Source: Setaria digitata
Taxonomy: Eukaryota; Nematoda; Chromadorea; Rhabditida; Setariidae
Reading direction: 5' to 3'
Length of the DNA stretch: 64,000 nucleotides
Assembly: GCA_003640385.1 (NCBI GenBank)
Contig: RCAB01000020.1
Span: forward strand, 186,001-250,000
Both the position numbers and the translations under genes were made by a program. Below the pieces are notes generated by a model that was not told where the DNA came from, searched no databases, and saw only the letters and a list, made by a program, of their open reading frames with translations. Of the stretch, positions 14,521 through 26,023 are shown piece after piece (position 1 is the stretch's first letter; each line of letters opens with the position of its first letter).

Positions 14521-15431
14521 ATGGCATTTCTGCGGTCAACCAATTTCGAGCAGAAACGAGCTCCAAAAACAATGGCTTGCCTCCTGCAGGCTATGGAGGG
14601 TACTTGTGTAGTTATTGAGCTGAAGAATTACTTCCTTGTTCAAGGTTAGGCTCTTTAGTACATTTTCACTGTATTCGCTAGACATTCTAATACGTTTTCA
14701 ATTTCAGTGTGTTTGAATCTCTAGCGACATAGGGACAAGGCTTTTTTTTTAAAATTGCTTGCTCCGCAGGAGCCAGAACTTGACTATCAGTAGTTCCTAG
14801 ACAGAAAAAAGGTTGAAGTGATTCATTAGACGGGAGGACCTAATTAATGAATAGCTCTTTTTCATTGCTGCAATTCTTTTTATATCATCCTTTCTCACTG
14901 CTATACTTTTCTGTTGATTCATCGAGAATATCTCTGTATAATTAATATACAATAAGATGTGAATGATATATCATGTGCAGCAAAGGTTCGTTTTCGGTTT
15001 TATTGAGAATTTGATACGTTTTCCAAACAGAATAGCTACAGTAATTTCATAGAATCACTCTGGCAGTATGCTCTAGATTCGAATCACTGCTGCCTTACTT
15101 CTTTTCCTTTTTTTTTTAAACTTTAATTTCATATTTCAAGAATATTACAAAAGAGCAATTCCTCATTTTGTATTAAGAATGTGAAGAGGAGGTGTTTTCA
15201 GGTACTTTGGGACATTGCGATGATGCTATGAATATAGATTTGAAAGCTGTTACTATTCACGGACTTAAGCATCATAACGAGCCTCTTCATTGTGATAATT
15301 TTCATGTACGAGGAAAATTTATACGATTCATTCACTTCGATCATTATTTCAACGCTGCCAAAATCATACACAAATCGTTGAATGCTTCTCGAAAATTCGG
15401 GAGATCACTTGGAAGAAAAAGAATACCTTAG
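14521..15431 (+). CDS. LSM10: LSM10/SmD1-like Sm-fold RNA-binding protein
   Basis: Two exons (14521-14644, 15202-15431) join in phase to give 117 aa; human LSM10 is 123 aa. Family role: LSM10 replaces SmD1 in the U7 snRNP ring that processes histone pre-mRNA 3' ends in the nucleus. Sm1 motif is IELKNYFLVQGTLG followed by DDAMNIDLKAV; Sm2 is HVRGKFIRFI. The IELKN and LKAV blocks resemble SmD1, while MNIDLKAV and the 20-residue N-terminal extension fit LSM10. The C-terminus (RSLGRKRIP) lacks the arginine-glycine tail of SmD1, arguing against canonical SmD1. The start at 14521 is the first in-frame ATG and keeps the extension. The intron is 557 bp. Alternative reading: a diverged SmD1 paralogue with another RNA partner. 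Sm fold is certain; the LSM10 assignment is likely but not proven. Confidence 0.75.
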
Positions 15432-17146
15432 TTCATGTATTTATCACTTAGATTAGATGGAATTTTGCTTTTTCTAAATTTGTTTGCTCGTTTCTTCATT
15501 TGTGAGTTCTACGATCTACGCACTTTATCCATACTTTCTTTTTTGCTCCCTTACTGACGCTTTCGCAAATTGCTTGCCTTCTGGAGCAGTAGTGATGGTT
15601 CCTTATGCTCCTTATCCTAATCAGAATTTTTTGCTGTGACTTAATCCCCGCTTAGTCTGTATCAGTGTCCCAGTCGCTGCTTTTGTGCTATTCCATAAAT
15701 TTTGAAAGTCGCACAGAAAGCTGAAGTATTATCTTTCTTCCATTAATGTACGTGTCTATCTCATTTCATCGCTCTGTCTTTTGGATTTGGATTTCTTCTC
15801 TTCTGCATTCCTTCGAATCACTGGAAAATTTTTTGAAAAACAAGGTCGAAACTGATTGAGATTCCATGTATATCTTTCAACTGATGACATACTTTTATAA
15901 GTTCATGATGATTTTATAAAGAGAACTCGTTTACATAGATGGTTCGCAGAAAGTGGAGATTTAAAGGCAGAAACCTTCGTCAGTTTTGTCCAGTGGTTAT
16001 TTTTATGGCGTAAAAGTTAAAAGGAGAACCTGGCAGACAGTTTGCCATGTGGTTCCTGTGGGTTTCCCATGGTTTCCCATGCTTCATTCCTCATTTTTCC
16101 CATTCTGAAAGGAAATATCTGGCCGAAATTTTTTTTCTGACTTCTGGTACCGTTCAAAACGTAGACATGGAAACCCAACCATATGTTTAATTCTTCCTGC
16201 ATGAACCAGTGGGTGCACCACTGAAACAAATTTTCAGGAAGACTGCGGTTTTCAACAAATACTATCTTAGCTTCTCCAGTTTTTTCACTTCAGCTGTTTT
16301 GGAAAGTGCCTTTATTGCAATTACCCCTCCACTAAATGCACTTCAAGTGTCATTTTCTTGCCATACTTTCTGTCGCATAATTAAATATAATTTTCCAAGT
16401 TCAGCTCGTCATTTCGAAGTGCTGGTAACTCCTATGTACAGAAGGGGATTTATGCGAGATATCTTACATGCAAACTTCTGATACTTCTGCTTCTAATTCC
16501 GCTCTGTGAGCATATTACATCATAATTACAGAAGATTCCCATCGCTGACAGTCTCTGAAGATCCGCAGCTGTCGAAATGAGACTGGCCAATCTCGCAGGG
16601 CAGTCCACACGGCCAGTAGTCTCCTCGTGTTGCTGCTTCATCTGAAGGCCATGCACATTCGACAGCAACCATGTTCACCTACTCAGTGGCATGTCTTTCT
16701 CCCTGACCACTCGCAAGGGAGACCCGTTCAATACTTGCATGTTTGTTAATTCCAAGTATGTGCTAGGAATCAACTTCTGCAAGCACTCGCAACTATACTG
16801 AATTGTCCCTTCTTGTTAAGTACTGCTGATGGCAGATGCAGTCCTTGCACTGCGTCAGGCATCCCCTGTGCTGGTAAAACAACCCTCACAGTTACGTCAA
16901 CCATCCAAAAGTGGCACTGCACCAAACTGTTGAGACACTAATTTTCGCACTACTCGGACGTGTTATAAAAGCAAACGCGTGCTGTCGTGATTCAGTGATT
17001 TGCAGCTGCCGTGGCGTGCTTGACTGGTGGCGGTGAGGGTGCACGTGGGTGTAGTTGTTTGGGAGCAGAGTAGTGTGGACGAATTCGATAAGTTCTAGTC
17101 GATAAGTGTCCTTCCTGTTTTTGTTCTGGTTTCAGAAGGTGAAAGA
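15432..17146 (+). other. Intergenic region with a GC-richer stretch
   Basis: About 1.7 kb. The first half is AT-rich and holds short repeats of a GTTTCCCATG-like word near 16060-16085. Bases ~16500-17060 are clearly less AT-rich than their surroundings and lack convincing coding potential. An E-box CACGTG lies at 17042-17047, about 100 bp before the TMBIM6 start; this is the likely promoter side of that gene. Short open frames here on both strands match nothing I know. Confidence 0.4.
17130..17146 (+). promoter_or_regulatory. Splice acceptor directly before the TMBIM6 start
   Basis: TGGTTTCAG ends at about 17135, eleven bases before the start codon. Such a site so near the ATG is typical of nematode trans-splicing, but a 5' UTR cis-intron cannot be excluded. 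Confidence 0.45.
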
Positions 17147-18643
17147 ATGGCGAGCAGAAGAGAAACTACGCGCGAGGAGAGCGACGTTCTGCGCAATTTT
17201 CGCAACATCTTCACTTCTCTGAATGATAAACTGTAAGTTAGTACATCTATCAGTAATAATCATAAACACTTCATGACTTGCCACTTCTGGTTTTGAATTC
17301 GACTATCAAGGTCATCACCAAGAATCCTAAGCCATCCAGTGACAAAAATCCTTCAACTCACATGTGATAAAACTAGATATAATTCAGTTTCGAAATGTTT
17401 TTCTGAGTGGATCTCTTAGTGGAATTAATGGTGTGTATTGCTACTTCTAGCGATTTCGTTGTTTAGGGAAAAGGATGTTCAAGAACATCTGCGAGCTGTT
17501 TATGGAACTTTGGCACTGGGACTAATGGCAGCAGCTATTGGAGCTTGGCTTCATCTATTCATTGATTTTCTGCGTGATAGCTTCTTTCTTTCCTTCGGTT
17601 CCATTCTATTAATGATAGTACTATTAAGAACTCCGCATACTGCTAATAACGAACGCAAACGATTTGGGTATTTCATCGCTTTTTGCATACTTTCTGGTAC
17701 GTTATTCGTCGACTTCATTATAATCTATTAATATGGCAGTATCATGTTTAAGGTGGACGATTATTCACTTTTTTTTTGGGTATGTTTCAGGTGTCAGTTG
17801 CGGTCCAGTCATTGAGCAAGCTCTAGTGGTCGATCCGTCAACTATTCTCACTGCATTTCTTGCCACTGCTGCTGTTTTCGGCAGTTTTACGATGGCTGCA
17901 TTACATGCACCTTCTACAAAGTTCCTGCACCTTGGAGGTTTCCCCTTATTATCCTTTTCTTCCTTAACCTTCAAGAAGATATGAAAATTTCATATATAAA
18001 ACCGAGGCGGAAAGTGTTTTCTGCTTGTCCTCTTCATTTTAGGAATCATTACCTCGGGATTGTTGTTCATTATGATCACCGCATTATTCTCACATTCTGC
18101 TTTTATGCATACCACCTGTCTTTGGTTAGCTTTTGTGATTAATTGTACTTTGGTACTATACGACACTCAGCTGATTTGTGAGAAGCGTCGTCGTGGTGAC
18201 AGGGATTATGTGTTGCATACCATCGAACTTTTCATCGACTTCATCAACCTTTTCCGCTATATACTGGCCGTCCTTAGCGAGAAGAAGGTACGGCATTTCA
18301 TCTTCGACAAAATACTCTTTAGTCATGCTTTCAGATTAGATTTTTCGAACTCATTCTTTTTCCTTCTCCATTAAATGATATTCCCTGCTCACTTCACTAT
18401 TACTACCTAATTTGAGATATGTTCAGCTGCTGCGATTGATTCGTTTCCGTTCCCATTGTTCCTCGTCTCCTCTCCTCTCTCCGCACTCAATGGTGGATCA
18501 TAAAATTATGAATTGTCAAATATATTTATTATGGAATACTCAAAGACAGATAGTTCTGTAAGATTGCGTAGTTGTGTGTAAGAGTGGCATCTTTAATTTA
18601 CGGTAGTTTGCAGGAGAGAACAGCACGTAAAAGAAGTGGCTGA
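17147..18643 (+). CDS. TMBIM6: Bax inhibitor-1 family protein (TMBIM6-like)
   Basis: Multi-pass ER membrane protein; the family leaks ER calcium and suppresses ER-stress-induced cell death. Five exons (17147-17232, 17467-17696, 17791-17937, 18043-18287, 18614-18643) give 245 aa, close to human TMBIM6 (237). A cytosolic N-terminus rich in charged residues contains EKDVQEHLRAVYGTLALGL, typical of BI-1, followed by six or more hydrophobic helices. The conserved DTQLICEKRRRGDRDYVLHT and IELFIDFINLFRYIL segments, with their acidic pore-region residues, are intact. The tail EKKERTARKRSG is basic, as in BI-1. A TTTCAG acceptor at ~17130-17135 just before the ATG suggests a 5' UTR intron or spliced-leader site. 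Poly(A) signal candidate at 18822-18827. Confidence 0.93.
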
Positions 18644-19297
18644 AGAAGCAGAAGAATCAAATCGTGTTCATCCAAATTATCTATCTTTGCTTTTTTATGG
18701 CTTTTGGAACATTTTTCTTTTTTGTATTTAGTAAAAATTTTTTTATGTATGTCACTGCAGAATCACTACAAAGTTAAAAAGCATCAACACTATATTTTTC
18801 ACTAGAGAACAGAGAGTGGGAAATAAAATGTGTTGTTTTTGACCTTATTACTTATTAAAAAGAATACGGGAACACTTTGAATAGTTGTAGTGTCCCAAAT
18901 ACATGTGGTGACAAATAGAGAAATCAGAAAGGAACTTTTGTTGGTGAATCTTTGCTGATGCAGTGATCACGAAAACTTGAACTTTCGGAGCTTTATTGCA
19001 GGTTGCTTGAAATTGTTTCGGTCTCCTGTGGTCATTTGCTGTGAGTTAGGGATTTGTGATCACTGTTGAAAATATGTTGAAGGTTTTTCATGGTAGGCGT
19101 TTATGCGTGTAGTTCCATTTAGTGAAGTAAAAGACTTTAAAATGAGGAACTAAATGATGATCTGCAGTCGTGTAAACATTTGCTGTAAGTAGTTACTCTT
19201 GCTGTTTCCTATTTGTCGTTTACACTGAGGTGTTTGTGATTTATTAAAGTGGTGTTATGCCTAGTTTTTCTATATTCTTGAAAGGTTGAAAAGGAAA
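18644..19297 (+). other. Intergenic between TMBIM6 and myotubularin genes
   Basis: About 650 bp with the TMBIM6 poly(A) signal at 18822-18827. No coding sequence seen. The spacing on the same strand is compatible with, but does not prove, a shared operon. Confidence 0.5.
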
Positions 19298-22200
19298 ATG
19301 GATTCGGCGGATGATTCCTCACAGGATGGCGATTTCCGATCTGATGTATTAGCTGTAAGTGATGCAAATTTCTAAACACTGATCACTTCTTGCTCATGAT
19401 TCATTGAAACACTTTACTCCCCGCGCTTGACTGATAGTGACTTTGCTTTCAGGCCGTTGGAATGACGCCTGGAGGTAGCTCTTCCCTCAGTTTAATTCAG
19501 AATAAAATAAGACAGGCTGACCGATTTTGGGTTCTTCCTGGAGAAAAGATACAAATTGAAGATATGTCGTTTATTTCATTTTTTTTTTCCTAATTAATTG
19601 TATGGAACAGTTAAGGTCTACTTACATCATCTGCATCACAACTTGGATTAGCCTAATTTCATAAGTGGATTGTTTTTATTTTTCGGTATTATGATATTTA
19701 TTTGAAGGTGATAGTAATTACTGATGCACCTGGAAATAATTGAGTATTTCCAGATACATTGTTATCAAAAGAATTGTTAACTGCACTTATTTTGCAGAGA
19801 CCAACATTGGTTACATGTCACCTGTGGGAAAAGTGAATGGTCGAGTGCTCGTTACCAACTATCGATTACGTTTTGAAGCAAAGCCAACATCCGAAAATCG
19901 GCACAGCAAAGTTCTCTTTTTACTTAAAAGTTGGAACAGTGAAAGACTGCTTTCTTTTCTTTTTTTTTTTTTTTTAGAATGATAAATCATTTGTTGTTCG
20001 CTGATGAGTTTGCAGAGTTTTTCCAGTGTTGTCAGTTTGATATACCCCTGGGATGCATCTCAAGAGTTGAAAAAGTCGGCTACTCAACGGTGAGTCGTGG
20101 CGAAGACTCTTATGGACTAGAAATCACTTGCAAGGTAGTTACATTTCTTGAACTATTCCATCACTTTTGTCGATGTACATTATTATATTATAATCCTACT
20201 GCAGGATATGCGCAATATAAGATTCACTCATCAGCAGACAAATCATAGTAGACGTCCACTTTACGAAAGCTTGCAACGATTTGCTTTCCCAGTAACCAAT
20301 AAAGCGGTATGCTTTTCTCTGGATTGCTCCTTCAGAACGAAGGTGCCTTTGTTCTTTTGCTGTTTTCATCCAATTCTCATTGCACTAATTCGATACCATT
20401 TAAAAAAAAATTCTACACTATTCAAATTCCTCCAACAACCATATAAGAAGCTCTTTTATTTTTCTAATCTCATATATGCATTGAATGTAGCCAGAAACTA
20501 GAGATACGGGTTTCAAAAATTGAACTGTTTATCCAGCACTTACCTAACTTCTTTATGTTACAGTCGTTCTTTGCTGTTTCTTTCAAGCCTGACTGGACGT
20601 TTAATGGTTGGAACATTTACGACACTGTTCGAGAATTGAATCGAATGGTAATACATCTGCTGTTCTATAAATTCTATTCTTAAAATTTGATGTAATATTC
20701 ACTTTGGTACACAAAAAAAAGGAGAAATTTCTGACCTAATGGTCAAATATGTTGGATATTGTAGAATGTACCGAATGAGACTTGGAGAATTACCAAAATA
20801 AATGACCGATATGACTTCGCCGACTCGTATCCTGCTCTAGTAAGTTATCCAATATAATCTTCGAATAACTTATCAGAACAACTTAGTACTGAACGACTAT
20901 ACTGCTAATTGCTACTGAAAAATATGTTGCTGGTTAGATTTTGGAAGAGCAAGATATGCGTGAGTGATATAATTCATAATTCGTCATTCTCTTTCAGCTA
21001 GCCGTACCAACTACAGCACTAGCGGAGGGCGATGATTTTTTGCAAAAAGTTGGTGAATTTCGCAGCAAGCAGAGGATACCTGTAAGTAGCCGAATTTATA
21101 TGCAACTCATTTCATTTTTTTTCTTGAAATGTTGCATACTCACCTTATCAAGCATTTCAGGTCTTGTCTTGGTTGCATCCCATTTCTCAAGCGTCAATAA
21201 CACGATCATCACAACCAATGGTTGGAGTTACTTCTCGAAAATCTGCGGAAGATGAAAGGTTTGTAACACTATTGCTGTGAATGCATCAGATTATTTGTAT
21301 TTAACTAATCAGGTAGCGTTCTGACGGTTAATTGCAACGAAGTGTTTCAATCACATTTCTAGACATATTTTCTTTCTTTTTGGGATATAATAAATTCTGA
21401 CGGTTTTTTTCTTTAGTTCTACATTTGTAATTCATTGGTATGGAACCAGCTATACAAATCAAAGGTTTGTTTTCAGGTATCTACAGATGATCATCGAAGC
21501 GAATGCCCATGCCCACCAGCTACTCATATTTGACGCTCGTCCTGCTGTTAATGCGAAAGTTAATAAAGTGTGCTTAAATACATATTTTTTCTACATCAAA
21601 ACTGGCCGTTTTGACCGTAATAGGAGGATAACAGAAAACTTCAATAAATGACAAGCAGAGGTAAGGGGGAAGGTCGGTCGAAAGAAAAAAATGTCGATAA
21701 GGAGAAGTATCTTCTTTATAGAAGCATGAGAAGGGATTATTTTACAGGCAAAAGGCGGTGGTTTTGAAGATTCATACGCCAATTGTCGATTGATATTTCT
21801 CGACATACAAAACATCCACGTAGTTCGAGAATCGTAAGTTTAAATAATGATCTGCTATGCTATCCTGCCATCCACTGAGTTTTCTCACTTGAGCTTATCT
21901 GGAAAAGATAAATATGACTGAGATAATTTGCCTGATCGGGAAAACTCTACTCTTTGTATCGAAGAGAATACAGTTCATTTGGTGTAGAAAATGGTAGTTT
22001 AATGCTGCACGACTTAAACAGAATGGACTTTAGAATTTGAGTAAGATGGTGTTCCATTCGCAATTTTCGGAAGGCACTTTACCAGCAGTGTATTACACTA
22101 CATTGGTATCCAGTATCTGTTTAGCGTAATTATCATCCTGTAAGAAGTTTTTAAATCTACGGATTTTAACGGTGTGTTTAAGTAGTAGACCACGAAAATT

Positions 22201-24416
22201 TACAATAAGGAGGTAGATTTTTACGAGGCGACGTAGGAGTCAGTGTAATTATTTTAGATAAGTTTCGCACGTGTTATGATCCGTTCAGTGAGTTATGTTC
22301 CTGTCAGAAATTGTGGTTTGAAATTTATAGTGAAAGAAACAAAAAAAAAAAAAATGTTTTTTGCAATAAACAAGCAATTTTTTAGAGGACGAAGGGATAG
22401 TAAAGCACTCCTTTTCCAGGCTGAGAAAATTAAAAGATGTATCGTTTCCTCGTATTGATGAAAAGAACTGGTTTCGAATGTTGGATGAAACAAAGTGGCT
22501 GAATCACATCCAGGTTTGTTCACCTGGTTTATTTTTCTAGTGAAATAAATATCTTTCTAAATTTTTTCCGGAGAATACACCTGATCTCTGCCTAGTCGAA
22601 TTATTTTTTTATAAAGATTTGCTTGTTCTATTCGGATATTCTTCGCCTTATTCTAAAGTTAGTATTGTTTTCAAATATGGCTTATAGTTTATTGGCTATT
22701 ATAATACATTAGATAACAATGACTGAACAGAACAGGAGGATTGGACTGGAATTTTGTAAGATTGCATGAAAATGTTTTTCTACAGACAGTTTTGGATGGT
22801 GCAACCCAGATTGCTCGCGAAGTAGAAGACAACAAAGCATCTGTATTAGTTCACTGTAGTGACGGCTGGGATAGAACTGCTCAGGTATACTTTCAATTCA
22901 TTATTTATTTGTTGAATAACTTTTATAGGTTTAATGAATAATAGTTGTGTTCTACTTAGTTCATTTAGTTAACTTCGTTGGCAATGTTAGAGCTTGATCC
23001 GTACTACCGGACTATTCAAGGATTTGCAGTACTGGTGGAGAAAGAATGGTGCAGTTTTGGCCATAAGTTCGCACATGTATGTTAGAAGAAAATTTTCTGT
23101 TTAATATACCCCGTAAAACAGAATGTTTTTTAATGAACAAAAGCATCTGTATTGCAGCGAATAGGACATGGAGAAGATAAGCATGGTGACAGCGAGAGAT
23201 CCCCCATATTTGTACAATTTATTGATTGTGTATGGCAGATCATGAATCAGGTATGGGAACCAAGTTACCAATGGCTTAGCAACATGTCTTTATCTCAGTA
23301 CTGACAGACTAATAACAGTGATTTTCGTTGGTGAACCGTTAAAGTTTTTCTGTCACATCATATCACTAGAAGCAGACTTAAAATATATTAGTTGGCATAA
23401 CGCTCTATTCAGTTTTCACCCTTATTTCGTTAGCATTTAACAACTCTTATTGGTATTGTTTTTCTTATTCGTTTTCTTTATAGCTTTATATCTATTCTTG
23501 AAATATTTCAGTTCCCATATGCCTTTGAATTCAACTCGTTGTTGCTGATAACAATATTGGATGAATTATATTCTTGCCGTTTTGGGACATTCCTATATAA
23601 CAATGAGAAGCAGCGACATCGTGATCAAGTGAATCTTTCACGAAAACTTCCTTCTCCTTTTTTTTTTTTTTCGGAATCCCACACTACATAATAAAGTACA
23701 TCAGATTGAAAACTTTTGTAGCGTTGGTTGTAATCATTGTTGAACTGAGTTCTTTCAGCATGTAAGAGATAATACAGTATCGTTATGGTCTTACGTCATC
23801 ACTGAAAGAAGACGTTTTCTTAATCCATTTTACAATCAATATCCTCGATTTGTGGATGTATTGCGTCCTAACACCCGACTAATGTGTATCAAAATCTGGA
23901 AGGACTATTATTTTCGGTATAATCCAGCAATCGTTGCGCAAGATCACGCGGTAATTCATCCTTTTTCAGAACTTGAATGTTTCGCCATCCTTTTCCGCAT
24001 GAAAGCTATTCATGGGGAACTGATTCGCCCATAATATTTTGGTACCTTTTATAACGCCGAATAATTCCAGTTTTGTTTCTGGTTTGTTAAGTATTGCCAG
24101 GGTCAGATTTTCTGCAAATTGTTCCCTTGATTAATAAGATATTTTACCTCATATTGTAGAAGAAAGTGATTAAGTCAACAAGATCTTTAACAAAGGAAGA
24201 CCAAAGAGTTCAATGTGAAATGAAGTTAACGTCCTATTGTTTCTTTATGCTCATGATTGCTTTTTCTTGCCATTTACTGTCCAGGAAAGTTTATTTCAGG
24301 ATATTGAAGCTATTGTGAACGAGAAGATTTTACAGAAGGTTGAAGCCTTGAAAGCTGAAGTGATTATGCGTGAACAGGCTCTTAGTAAGAGTGCTCCGAA
24401 TGAAGAGTTTAGGTAG
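19298..24416 (+). CDS. mtm-1: Myotubularin phosphatidylinositol 3-phosphate phosphatase
   Basis: Removes the 3-phosphate from PI3P and PI(3,5)P2 on endosomal membranes. Exons: 19298-19354, 19453-~19561, ~19798-19910, 20036-20134, 20205-20306, 20564-20647, 20765-20839, 20998-21081, 21161-21258, 21477-21567, 21748-21833, 22420-22513, 22786-22884, 22969-23076, 23158-23250, 23512-23628, 23759-23950, 24285-24416; about 610 aa, the usual size. A PH-GRAM domain ([34 protein letters not shown]) precedes the phosphatase domain. The CX5R active site [12 protein letters not shown] is intact, so the enzyme should be active; the inactive paralogues lose the Cys and Arg. Next come [23 protein letters not shown] and [14 protein letters not shown], then a C-terminal coiled coil ([22 protein letters not shown]). 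Closest to the MTM1/MTMR1/MTMR2 group. The junction between exons 2 and 3 lacks a normal GT donor in phase. Confidence 0.93.
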
Positions 24417-24927
24417 TATTGCAGCTCTCCTGTAATTCAAAAAGAAACAGCGAAGTCGCTAAGTGGGGAAGAGAGGAACTGTGATTTTAATTTGAATTTC
24501 ATGGGGTTGTGATTGTAATTTGAAGCTGGACGAAGTTTTGGTAAATTCTTGTTTTTTCGATATGTGACAGGTATTTTAATATTAACTACTGATCTTATAT
24601 TAACGGTTGACTAGATCAAATCCTATCGTTTTTAGTGGTCTTCGTTAATGAAATTGTCACCTAAAGTTTGATGTGCACTGTCAGTCTTTATGAACCAAAA
24701 TGGAACAATCTGCATTGTAACTTCTGATAATGCTGTGATATATTGGCAGCAATACTTGTGATGTAAACGCTGATCGATTTTAATAATGTGACCCGTTCTT
24801 GACCTTGCACTCACATAACAACTTTCGGTCAGAATCTATCGTTTTCTGTTCTTGACAGCTTCAAATCATACGGGACTAGGTTCGGTGACTTTGAAAAAGT
24901 TATTTGAAATAATTTTAGGATACAAGA

Positions 24928-25162
24928 GGAAATAAATTACTTCTTGTTTCTTATAAAAGAGAATTTCGGGATGGAAATGTTTTGTAACTTTTCAAGATTT
25001 CAAGATTTTTTTTACCATGAATAGCAATACCACAATGACCGGAAGAAACATATCTGTATATTGAAGAGCACAAGAAATAATTTAAGATATAAGAAGTAAT
25101 ATTAAGAAATGAAATCCAAGTTCCAATAGCAACTGCAAGAAATTTTTTGGAAATTTCTTCCT
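24928..25162 (+). repeat. Diverged direct repeat, copy A
   Basis: Shares an ordered series of words with copy B: CTTGTTTC, GAGAATTTCGGGATGGAAATG, TAACTTTT, AGAAGAAAC-like, ATCTGTATAT, AAGAGCA, AATAATTT, ATCCAAGTT and TTTCTTGG-like. Order and spacing are kept with substitutions and small indels. No open frame or terminal inverted repeats seen. Confidence 0.7.
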
Positions 25163-25630
25163 AGGCTCATTCCAACTGCGTAAGCTATACTATTGCTCAT
25201 GTGCCTTCCCCGTTACCGAGGAGTATCTTAGAGAAACATCAGTGATGAGGTCCTGTATAACGCTGTTCTCACATTAATTTCAGCACTTAAACGATGTCTA
25301 CAACCATTTCAATAGGTCATTTCAATAATAAGATACGGCAACCCCTCAGGGAATAGTGAAGAGGAACTTGTAATAATTTAGTAATACGTGGGAAACCGCG
25401 AGGTCGAAGTGGTTGACTGATAAAACGAAATGAAAACAGGAGAGAACGATAAACATTACCATGTGTTGAGGGGACTAGAGTGAAGTTGAGGAAGGAGAGG
25501 CAATTAACTGAATTTTTCCTTAAAGTTGTACTTCCGTTCCAACTTCAAAACATAAAAAGAAAGATGGAAATAAGGAAGATTCCAAAGAAAGCGAATTTGA
25601 GCTTAATATTCCTTCTGAATTAAGATTTCG

Positions 25631-25848
25631 AATTAATTATCTCTTGTTTCCTAAAAAAGGAGAATTTCGGGATGGAAATGTCTCGTAACTTTTAACTTTT
25701 CAGGATCTCTTCAAACAAGATTTTTCAATCATGGATAGCAGTAACACAAAGACTAGAAGAAACTTATCTGTATATCACAAGAGCATAACAAATAATTTGA
25801 GATACAGAATCCAAGTTCTAAAAGTAAAAATTTCTTGGGGAAATTCGC
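25631..25848 (+). repeat. Diverged direct repeat, copy B
   Basis: Second copy of the element starting near 24928, same orientation, about 0.7 kb downstream. It ends where the GC-rich XPO2 promoter region begins, so it may contribute upstream regulatory sequence. Origin (local duplication or an old dispersed element) cannot be told from one locus. Confidence 0.7.
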
Positions 25849-26023
25849 CGCCCTCTCCGCACCCGTGCTCTTCGCGATAGTGGGACGTTCATTTTCACAC
25901 AGTGCGGAGAGTGACAGAAGGCGTCCTTAGATTCTCGGGAGGTCTCCTATACCTACCTCTCCGTCCCGCTTCCGTCTTATTAAGTGCTTCGTATTTGTTG
26001 TTTCATGAGACAGTTGCAGTTGA

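Larger units (their letters stand above)
24417..26023 (+). other. Intergenic with a diverged direct repeat and the XPO2 promoter region
   Basis: 1.6 kb without coding sequence. It contains two diverged copies of a ~220-bp element (listed separately). Bases ~25850-25985 are GC-rich for this window and lie immediately upstream of the XPO2 start, which is the expected promoter position. Confidence 0.5.

Noticed and set aside
14521..15431. Canonical SmD1
   Set aside because: No arginine-glycine tail and an N-terminal extension; still kept as the main alternative to LSM10.
16500..16950. Possible gene in the GC-richer stretch before TMBIM6
   Set aside because: Short frames on both strands lack recognisable content or paired splice sites.
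17765..17974. - strand frame over a TMBIM6 exon
   Set aside because: Shadow of the coding exon on the other strand; no family match.
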